A stretch of 64,000 nt of DNA from Acidimicrobiia bacterium. GTDB lineage: Bacteria; Actinomycetota; Acidimicrobiia; Spongiisociales; UBA11373. The stretch lies in contig JBBDMM010000010.1 of the NCBI GenBank assembly GCA_040878325.1, forward strand, positions 26,782-90,781, in the 5' to 3' direction. Every line of letters starts with the position of its first letter. Within the stretch, counting starts at the first letter, position 1. Below are positions 34,087-40,209 of the stretch, in pieces. The position numbers and the translations under genes were made by a program. A model generated the notes under the pieces. It was not told where the DNA came from and ran no database searches. It saw nothing but the letters and a program-made list of their open reading frames with translations.

Positions 34087-34167
34087 CTAGGACTCGCGCG
34101 GAGCCAACCGTCGCGCCAATGCCAACAGCACCGCCTTGTCCTCGGCGGCGTACTCGCTATCAGCCAC
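34087..34167 (-). CDS. Possible 26-residue coupled peptide
   Basis: A short frame (MADSEYAAEDKAVLLALARR onward) starts at GTG 34167, inside the last codons of the AbiEi-like gene, and runs 78 bases past it. The overlap and helical, charged composition would suit a coupled antitoxin-like peptide, but nothing in its sequence proves translation. Confidence 0.2.
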   Translation of the reverse strand: MADSEYAAEDKAVLLALARRLAPRES

Positions 34168-35254
34168 GCCAGGCATCCTCGTTCTCCGTCATCCAAGCGA
34201 GCAGTTCCTCAGCCTCTGCGGGTCCACGTCCGGGTGCGAGGTCAACGAACAGTTGAGTCAACGCAACCTGCACCAACCCTCCTTCGCGGCGCGTCCTCGC
34301 GAAGATGACCTGATCGAATGGCTCGAGCAGGATCACGTTTGCCCCACGGTCGGCGGGTCGGATATCGAGGACTCCAGCGAGGCTGGGGAGATTTGAGCTG
34401 TACACGAGGGCAAGTCGCGGGGGAGCGACTCTGAGGCCTTGCGGCAACGCATAGGTGCCAGACAGGGCGTACTCCTGCGCACTGGACGTCTGAAGGTCGC
34501 GGATGACTGCATCAAGCCCACGAGGTGCGATGTACTCCGCCGCCCGGTTCGATCCGAGCAGCGAGTAGTCCTGCGTCCATCGTCTGAGGGTGCCGATCCA
34601 GTCGACGAACGCAATCGAGCCATCCCGGTCACGTTCGAGGAGCTCCTCATTCTCCAGCAGCCCCGCAACCCGGGACAGGGTCGCGGGTGCTACGTCCGCT
34701 CGTTCCGCTAGCTCACGGAGCCCGGTGGGCGCCTTGAAGTCCACGAGTGCGCGCAGCGCGGCTCCGGTTGCCCGACCCCGGAGGCTCTTTAGGGTCGAGT
34801 TCCCTGGGTTGGGGTTTCGGTCCGCACCCTGGGTCTCGATGAAGACAGCGGGCCTGGCGCTGGTTAGCCAGAGGTTTCCGGTCAGATCAGCGTATCCGAT
34901 GCCGCGTTCCCGGAGCTTGGCGCGTGCAGTAGGAGAGATGTACGGAGAAGCCAACAGCCCGATCGCGGAGGTGCCCGTGCCCTGGTCGATTGACGATACA
35001 TACCGGGATAGTTGCTGGGCTGCATTGGCCAGGTCGCGTGTCGTGCTCGTGGTCTTGGCCTCGATGACGAGAGTGACTGATGTGCCGTCGGGTGCTTCGA
35101 GCGTGAGCATCATGTCGGGCCGTAGTTGAGGGGGCAGGCGGCTATTCGGGGTTTCGCGGTAAGACCATGTGGCAGGCAGGCGCTCTTTGAGCGATTGCAC
35201 CACTTCAGCGAGGAGTTCGCTCTCGGGTCGATCCGCGGTAGTTCGATTGATCAT
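34160..35254 (-). CDS. AbiEi-like winged-helix protein with N-terminal PD-(D/E)XK-like domain
   Basis: A 364-residue protein. The N-terminal 130 residues carry LRPDMMLTLEAPDG then LVIEAKTTS (Pro46-Asp47, Glu65, Lys67), a PD-(D/E)XK-like core. Residues about 175-215 form a winged helix (GLRELAERADVAPATLSRVAGLLENEELLER), followed by an unassigned C-terminal domain. The layout recalls type IV antitoxin/regulator AbiEi relatives, but no AbiEii nucleotidyltransferase follows. It is divergent from two small genes across a 61-base gap full of inverted repeats, so it probably represses itself and them. Confidence 0.7.
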   Translation of the reverse strand: MINRTTADRPESELLAEVVQSLKERLPATWSYRETPNSRLPPQLRPDMMLTLEAPDGTSVTLVIEAKTTSTTRDLANAAQQLSRYVSSIDQGTGTSAIGLLASPYISPTARAKLRERGIGYADLTGNLWLTSARPAVFIETQGADRNPNPGNSTLKSLRGRATGAALRALVDFKAPTGLRELAERADVAPATLSRVAGLLENEELLERDRDGSIAFVDWIGTLRRWTQDYSLLGSNRAAEYIAPRGLDAVIRDLQTSSAQEYALSGTYALPQGLRVAPPRLALVYSSNLPSLAGVLDIRPADRGANVILLEPFDQVIFARTRREGGLVQVALTQLFVDLAPGRGPAEAEELLAWMTENEDAWRG

Positions 35255-35259
35255 GGTGG

Positions 35260-35315
35260 TGTTTCAGTTATCGTCTTGTTTCGTGAGATCTGAAACAATA
35301 TCATTTCTGAAACAG
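35260..35315. promoter_or_regulatory. Nested inverted-repeat operator in a divergent promoter
   Basis: An inner repeat TTGTTTC (35276-35282) and GAAACAA (35292-35298) is enclosed by outer arms TGTTTCAG (35260-35267) and CTGAAACA (35307-35314). All four half-sites share GTTTC/GAAAC. The array fills the gap between the AbiEi-like gene (minus) and a small gene (plus), an ideal place for an autoregulatory winged-helix dimer pair. Confidence 0.65.
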
Positions 35316-35498
35316 ATGGTCAACGAGAGGGCCTCGCCGCCATGGCGCGCAGCACGCCCTTCTGACTACTTCAAGCTGTACTGCCCGTGCCCGGAGAAGC
35401 ACTTCAAGACGGTACACTTGACGCCGTCCGGCGCTAACTACGCCAAGAACCTTCGCAAGTGGTTAGAGCGACAGTCATGTTGGGAGGGTGACTTCTGA
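35316..35498 (+). CDS. Small basic protein (60 aa), possible toxin-like partner
   Basis: A 60-residue basic protein ending FKTVHLTPSGANYAKNLRKW then LERQSCWEGDF. The HLTPSGANYAKN segment has the feel of small RNA-binding (HicA-like) proteins, but identity is not certain. The ATG at 35316 directly abuts the nested operator. The stop overlaps the ATG of the next gene by one base (TGATG), so the two are coupled. Confidence 0.45.
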   Translation: MVNERASPPWRAARPSDYFKLYCPCPEKHFKTVHLTPSGANYAKNLRKWLERQSCWEGDF

Positions 35499-35833
35499 TG
35501 CGGATTTCCGTCAGCACGCTGTTCCATGTCTCCGGACGCGACGACGAGTTGGAATCCCATCTTGATGACGTCATGGAGCGACTACTTGAGATAGGGGTCC
35601 TTGATCCCTCTATCGGAGGCTCCCTGGCGTCTGGCCAGGTCGAGGTGTCGGTGGATGTCGAGGCGAAGAACATCCGACGGACGCTGCGTGCCGCCTTCGA
35701 CATCGTCCTCCGGGCGATCACCGCAGCCGGTGGCACGGTGATCGACTCGCTGGGGGAGCCGATCCAGTCCCATCGGACGGATGCCACCAACGCGCCGAGC
35801 TGGGACCGCAAGAGCCTTAGCGTTGCGGCCTAG
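35498..35833 (+). CDS. Small protein of unknown function (111 aa)
   Basis: A 111-residue protein, alpha/beta in pattern (MRISVSTLFHVSGRDDELES; GQVEVSVDVEAKNIRRTLRA), with a GGAGGG Shine-Dalgarno a few bases before ATG 35498. It is coupled to the preceding 60-residue gene; together they look like a two-gene module controlled by the shared operator. Family not recognised. Confidence 0.5.
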   Translation: MRISVSTLFHVSGRDDELESHLDDVMERLLEIGVLDPSIGGSLASGQVEVSVDVEAKNIRRTLRAAFDIVLRAITAAGGTVIDSLGEPIQSHRTDATNAPSWDRKSLSVAA

Positions 35834-35849
35834 TCATTGGCTCGATGCC

Positions 35850-36161
35850 ATGAAGAAGTGGGATGAGCTGACCAGTGACCGTCGTGCCGCTCCTGGCTAT
35901 CGGGAGCGGGTCGACGCCGAGAAGCGCAAGGCGCTCGGGGAGCTGCATGAGTTCAACCTCGCCGGGCTGCGGCGCATTCTCGACTTCACCTAGGAGGAGC
36001 TCGCCGGGCGCATGGGCACCGACCAGTCGCGGATCTCGCGGGTCGAGAACGAGGCCGACATGCGACTGTCCACCCTCCGGGCCTATGTCGAGGCCCTCGG
36101 CGGACAGATCAGGATCCTCGCCGAGATCCCCGGCCAGGAGGCGTTTTCGCTTTCGGTGTGA
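35850..36161 (+). pseudogene. HigA-type (XRE) antitoxin gene with a nonsense mutation
   Basis: The 104-codon sequence is nearly identical to the intact antitoxin gene at 44668-44979, but codon 48 is TAG (35991-35993) where the intact copy has CAG, cutting the protein just before the helix-turn-helix. The rest of the frame continues intact to the natural TGA at 36159-36161. No toxin gene or remnant precedes it. The gap 36162-36254 shows nothing. Confidence 0.85.
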
Positions 36162-36254
36162 TGCCCCTGCCCGATCGGCACGGTTTGGAGCCCGAATGGT
36201 TAGTCCGCCCGGCTCAGAAGGGTATTGACACGTGAAGAGAAGATGGAGAGGCTG

Positions 36255-36488
36255 CTACCCGGGCCGCTTCACATAGGCTCCGGGATCCTCGCGTTGCTTC
36301 TTGATCGACTCCATGAGGTCTTCGTTCCTGAGAAGGGCCGCCTCGGCTTCGGTCATCACCACTGCCGGCTTCAGGGTGATGGTGCCATCGGGTGCGACGG
36401 TTGCCAGGTAGCGCCGGTGACTCGCAATCTTCCCCAGGCTGGCGCGGAGCCGCTGGTCGAGTTCTACCAACAGTGGGTCGGGTGACAT
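36255..36488 (-). CDS. Putative antitoxin-like small protein
   Basis: A 77-residue protein (MSPDPLLVELDQRLRASLGK onward) with a short beta segment, TVAPDGTITLKPAVVMT, and an acidic/basic helical tail ending DPGAYVKRPG. Size, layout and the divergent RelE-like gene next door suggest an antitoxin. Its ATG (36488) lies inside an inverted repeat that could be its own operator. Assignment is by context. Confidence 0.45.
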   Translation of the reverse strand: MSPDPLLVELDQRLRASLGKIASHRRYLATVAPDGTITLKPAVVMTEAEAALLRNEDLMESIKKQREDPGAYVKRPG

Positions 36489-36498
36489 CGGTGTCACC
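36481..36498. promoter_or_regulatory. Inverted repeat at a divergent small-gene pair
   Basis: GGTGACA (36481-36487), spacer TCGG, TGTCACC (36492-36498) covers the start of the minus-strand gene. The GTGACA/TGTCAC half-site also occurs at 36947-36966. Confidence 0.5.
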
Positions 36499-36568
36499 CT
36501 ACTTCTTTGGGGCCAATGCGGCAAGAGGGTATCGGGGTAATGGGGCACGATGAGGGTGAGGGTGATCT

Positions 36569-36829
36569 ATGGCCGAGGTGTGGTTGAGCCCGGGGATCGC
36601 CCTCCCGCAGTACGAGAGCCTCCGGGGCGACGCCCGAATGCGCCGCGTGCTGGGCCGGGTCGATGGGATCCTCGACGCTCTCGAGAGAGACCCTGGCCAA
36701 GCTTGGCTGAGAGCGCACCGGTTTCGTGACCCGCCGCTCTGGTGCGTCACGTTCGACGCCGGCGGTGAATCGTGGGCGATCCTGTGGTCGATGGGCGAGG
36801 ATGGCAAGGTGCTCGTGGACTTCCTCTAG
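36569..36829 (+). CDS. Putative RelE/ParE-fold small protein
   Basis: An 86-residue protein: a helical N-terminal half with ALERDPGQAWLRAHRFRD, then strands WCVTFDAG, SWAILWSM and KVLVDFL, the helix-then-strand layout of RelE/ParE toxins. Catalytic residues cannot be assigned. It diverges from the antitoxin-like gene, unlike the usual co-directional order. The 167-base gap after it holds an inverted repeat and the next promoter. Confidence 0.5.
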   Translation: MAEVWLSPGIALPQYESLRGDARMRRVLGRVDGILDALERDPGQAWLRAHRFRDPPLWCVTFDAGGESWAILWSMGEDGKVLVDFL

Positions 36830-36945
36830 GGTCGGCGAGGTTCGCCTGAGCGGTCTGGGTGGAGAGGCGCGATCGAAGCACGGCGGATGCGCTAGTGACA
36901 TCACGGCATCGCGATGGCGCTTGTGAGTCCAACTTGAGGTCCCTT

Positions 36946-36966
36946 CGTGTCACACCCAGGTGACAC
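36946..36966 (+). promoter_or_regulatory. Conserved upstream motif of the coiled-coil genes
   Basis: CGTGTCACACCCAGG is followed by TGACACC, making a GTGTCAC/GTGACAC inverted repeat with a 6-base spacer. The sequence GTGTCACACCC(A/T)GG also lies upstream of the paralogous gene on the minus strand at about 8815-8828, and both are followed by TCGA(A)TCAGG before the start. It is probably a shared operator or promoter element. Confidence 0.5.
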
Positions 36967-36996
36967 CTTGATCACCCGTCGAATCAGGTGGTTCTC

Positions 36997-37401
36997 GTGT
37001 CTGTAACCGATCCACAACTCCGATCGCTGTATGCTCGGCTTGAGGAGGTCCTCGGCCCCGATCACGCCGAAACGCTCATGACCCATCTTCCTCCGAGGCA
37101 CGAACTCGCCACCAAGGGTGATCTTCAGGAACAGATAGGTCTGGTGCGCTCGGATCTTCAGGAACAGATAGGTCTGGTGCGCTCTGATCTTCAGGAACAG
37201 ATAGGTCTGGTGCGCTCGGAGGTCGCCCTTCTCACCGTCCGCTTCGATGGTCTCGACGAGCGGTTTGATCGTCTCGAGGACCGCTTCGAAGGGCTCTATT
37301 CCCTCATGCACGCCCAGTTCCGCAACTATTCGGTGGTGGCCGCCTCGTTCATGACCGGGATGACCGCGGTGTTCGGGGTGATGCTGGCCTCGTTCGGGTA
37401 G
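36997..37401 (+). CDS. Coiled-coil protein with C-terminal membrane helix (copy 2)
   Basis: A 134-residue paralogue of the gene at 8382-8780. It begins SVTDPQLRSLYARLEEVLGP, has a coiled coil lengthened by three exact 11-residue units (DLQEQIGLVRS, from three 33-base repeats at 37120-37218), then FDGLDERFDRLEDRFEGL and a C-terminal membrane helix (SVVAASFMTGMTAVFGVMLA). GTG 36997 was chosen over GTG 36988 by alignment with copy 1 and its upstream region. Function unknown. Confidence 0.75.
   Translation: MSVTDPQLRSLYARLEEVLGPDHAETLMTHLPPRHELATKGDLQEQIGLVRSDLQEQIGLVRSDLQEQIGLVRSEVALLTVRFDGLDERFDRLEDRFEGLYSLMHAQFRNYSVVAASFMTGMTAVFGVMLASFG
37120..37218 (+). repeat. Three 33-base tandem repeats within the coiled-coil gene
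   Basis: Units 37120-37152, 37153-37185 and 37186-37218 are almost identical and encode one 11-residue coiled-coil (hendecad) unit each. Copy number could change by slippage and alter rod length without breaking the frame. Confidence 0.85.
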
Positions 37402-37425
37402 GAGCCCTTGCCCGGCGGATCGGGC

Positions 37426-39936
37426 CTACTCGATCCCCAGGAGTGCCCGAAGCCGGGCCGGGTCGAAGGTCACGGCGTTCGTCGGCATGTCCGGCCAACG
37501 CTCCAGCGATCGCAGCAGGCGGAGCAGATCCTCGCGGCGGGTGGGGTCGTCGACGGCCTGACGCGGTGTGAGGCCCCCCAGGGCGGGGATGGACTCGTCG
37601 ACCCAGGCCCGCTCCTTCTCCCGGATCCACTCCTCCAGATGGCGTCGCTCCTCCTCGGAGACCTCCTCGGCCGGCGTCTCGGGGAGCCCGTCCGACAGGT
37701 GGCTCAGGTGGGCGAAAGACCTCGCCGGCTCCCGTGACTCGGCGAGCACCTCGACCCCGGGGAGGCTCTCCAGCAACCGGGTCATCCGCTCCTCCGAATT
37801 GGTGCGGACCACCAGGTTGTCGCTGTGGCGGACCAGGGTGGCCCGGAGCAGCTCCTCGCCGTCGACCTCGACCGTCTCGACCCACCGATCAGGCCCTTCC
37901 ACCCGGTAGGCATCGTCGAGGTACGCGGCGAGGGTCGGCCAGCTGTCGTCGTCGGGAACGGGCATCAACTCGGCCTCACAGAACACGAGGGGCTCACCCT
38001 CTCGATTGGCGAAGGAGGGCGGGTGGGACCACGACCCGTACCAGGCGGCGAGGGCGTCGGCGTCGGGAACCCGGTCGAGCAGGCGCAGCAGGGAGGCTCG
38101 CTGCCTGAGATCGATCTCCAGCACATTGCCGATCAGTTGCCGGGTGTCGCCAACCGTCACCACCCGTCCCAGGAGCAGGTCACCGGGGGAGCGTCCCTGG
38201 GATCCCAGGGCCTCGGCAATGTCCTCTCGGTCACCGGTCCGAGTGTCGCGTAGGGTCATGCCCTCACCGGGCGGGGCTTCGACCACCTCGTAGAGGGCCC
38301 GTCGCGACCGCGACCAGTCGCCCAGGGTGGCGCGGTCCTCGTCGGTGAGTAGCGGCCCCCTCACCTCCAGGTACTCCTCCAGGCCGCCCCCCTCGAAGAT
38401 GAAGAGATCGAGGATGAACGGGTCGTCCATCATCTTGCCGAGGCCCTCGAACAACTCCTCGTCGTCCTCGGCCTCGGCGGCCGCCGACAACGCCAGTCCG
38501 AAGAGCCGTTTCCGGCGGTTCCCGGCGGTGGCGAAATCGATGACCCGGCGGGTGAGGAGGCCGATCCGCTCGGACGTGGTCAACTTGGGTTCGAGCAGGC
38601 AGCATGCCTTGAACTTGTTCCCCGACCCGCACGGGCAGGGATCGTTGCGTCGGGTGCCGCGACGCTCGATCAGCCGGGCGAGATACGCCAGGTCGGGGGA
38701 GTCCGCGGGAACCCCGCTGCGACGCAGCAGCCGGAGCGCCTCGATGTTGCGACCGCGGTCGAGGCGGTAGCGGGCCAGCTCCAGGGCCCCTGGGCCGTAC
38801 CCGGGATCGTGGCCGACCGCCGCCTCGTGGTGTGCCTCGGCGGCGAGGGCGTCGTCGATGAACTCGGCATGGACCCCACGGAGGAATTCGGCGGCGGCGG
38901 CCCCAGACCCTCCCGCTTCGGCCAGGTAGGCGGCGAACTCGTCGAGACCGGCCGTGTCGTAGAAGTCGTCCTCCATGGCGTACACCGCGAGCGCCGGGGC
39001 CACGGTCCCGTGGGAGAGGGCTTTGAGCAGCGGGGCCCGGTCGGTCCGATCACCGTCGATCTCGAAGTCCGACCATGCTTCCCGGACTCGGGCGAAGGCC
39101 TGCCGGCAGCATGGCTCGAAGTCCATCCTCCGAAAGAGCGACTCGAATTGCTCCCTCTGGTGGACGACGAACTGGTCCTCGAAGTTGGTGCCGGCAGGTC
39201 CCACCAGTTCCCCGCGACGCTCCAGGCCGGCGAGAGGGAGGAGCTCGGTGATCGGGTGCACCGGGTTGCGAAACAGCGATAGCTCCTCGTCCGACATCAT
39301 GGCCTCCATGAGAAGGATCGGGATGTCCACCCCCACCCCGTCGCGGTCCACGACGTCGGCGAAGGCCTGCTCGAGGGCATCGGACTCGTCGCCGTCGGTC
39401 GACCCTTCCACCCGCTCCACCCGGATGTGGTCGCCGACGCGGCGAAAACCGATCAGGTCCCCGGCGGCAAACCCCTCGAGCCATCCATCGGGCCCTGCGA
39501 GGGCGTACCCGTCCCCGCCCCGCTCCTCGCTGCCGAAACGCTTCTCAAGCAGCCCCCCGCCCTCGAGGGCAGGGTCGTTCTCGATCGCCCAGTCGACGAC
39601 CATCAGATCGGGCACCGCGGCCACCTCGCCGCCATGGAGTTCCGCCTCGGTGAGGCGGTGGGTGAAGACGCTCCCGTCGAGGGCCACATCGATCCGGGCG
39701 ACATACCGGTGACGAGTCGTCCAGATCCCCTCGGTGGAGTTGAGCAGGTCGTCGAGGATCGTTTCCGGGTCGGATTCGGTGAGGGCGGCGAGGTCGTCCA
39801 GGTCGTCGAAGTCGCCAACGAGGTCGAGCAACTCGTCGAAATGCATCGGGCCATGCCGGAGCTCATCCCAGGCGAGGCCGACGACGCGGCGCTCGAGATC
39901 ATCGATGTCGTCCCGGGGCTCGTTGTCTGCGGTCAT
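37426..39936 (-). CDS. Large SEC-C motif protein, unknown function
   Basis: An 836-residue cytoplasmic, acidic protein. A SEC-C zinc motif, NDPCPCGSGNKFKACC, sits in the middle (about residues 430-447) instead of at the usual C-terminus. The N-terminal region (1-130) resembles a winged-helix or DUF-type module; the remainder is helical. SEC-C motifs bind zinc and are found in SecA and many uncharacterised proteins. ATG 39936 starts MTADNEPRDDIDDLERRVVG. It is convergent with the coiled-coil gene. Confidence 0.75.
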   Translation of the reverse strand: MTADNEPRDDIDDLERRVVGLAWDELRHGPMHFDELLDLVGDFDDLDDLAALTESDPETILDDLLNSTEGIWTTRHRYVARIDVALDGSVFTHRLTEAELHGGEVAAVPDLMVVDWAIENDPALEGGGLLEKRFGSEERGGDGYALAGPDGWLEGFAAGDLIGFRRVGDHIRVERVEGSTDGDESDALEQAFADVVDRDGVGVDIPILLMEAMMSDEELSLFRNPVHPITELLPLAGLERRGELVGPAGTNFEDQFVVHQREQFESLFRRMDFEPCCRQAFARVREAWSDFEIDGDRTDRAPLLKALSHGTVAPALAVYAMEDDFYDTAGLDEFAAYLAEAGGSGAAAAEFLRGVHAEFIDDALAAEAHHEAAVGHDPGYGPGALELARYRLDRGRNIEALRLLRRSGVPADSPDLAYLARLIERRGTRRNDPCPCGSGNKFKACCLLEPKLTTSERIGLLTRRVIDFATAGNRRKRLFGLALSAAAEAEDDEELFEGLGKMMDDPFILDLFIFEGGGLEEYLEVRGPLLTDEDRATLGDWSRSRRALYEVVEAPPGEGMTLRDTRTGDREDIAEALGSQGRSPGDLLLGRVVTVGDTRQLIGNVLEIDLRQRASLLRLLDRVPDADALAAWYGSWSHPPSFANREGEPLVFCEAELMPVPDDDSWPTLAAYLDDAYRVEGPDRWVETVEVDGEELLRATLVRHSDNLVVRTNSEERMTRLLESLPGVEVLAESREPARSFAHLSHLSDGLPETPAEEVSEEERRHLEEWIREKERAWVDESIPALGGLTPRQAVDDPTRREDLLRLLRSLERWPDMPTNAVTFDPARLRALLGIE

Positions 39937-40024
39937 GGGGCGCGAACGGTACCCGGGCGTGGAGTTCCCGGGAAGGGGTGCCGGCCGGCGGCTTCTGCGT
40001 CTCCACGGCGGGCGGGGCGCGCCG

Positions 40025-40135
40025 GTCGCTCCAGATGCCCTCGAGATCGCCGCGCTGAGGCGAACCGACACGTCGCGGGTTGTCCGTGAGCAAGAAGTCG
40101 ATCACCGCGACGGCGACCGGCTCCGAGGGTGATCT
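40025..40135 (-). pseudogene. Remnant of a RelE-type toxin gene
   Basis: The minus strand encodes VAVAVIDFLLTDNPRRVGSP then QRGDLEGIWS, clearly related to VAVAVLDFMLGPLTENPERV then GKPLRGDLAGLFS of the intact toxin at 7663-7938. The start and C-terminal half are missing. The surrounding gap (39937-40209) also carries a GTGAC/GTCAC inverted repeat near 40170-40187, perhaps its former operator. Confidence 0.55.
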
Positions 40136-40209
40136 CCGCCGACACCCGGCACCTCGCCTCACCGATCGGGGTGACGGCTCGTGTCACCCGGATGGGGAAG
40201 GTCGACTCG

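Noticed and set aside
34075-34159. Missing AbiEii nucleotidyltransferase downstream of the AbiEi-like gene
   Set aside because: Only a 26-codon frame and then the convergent DprA-like gene are present; no nucleotidyltransferase motif was found on either strand.
18816-36900. Prophage or integrative element
   Set aside because: No integrase, terminase, capsid or conjugation gene and no flanking attachment repeat was seen.
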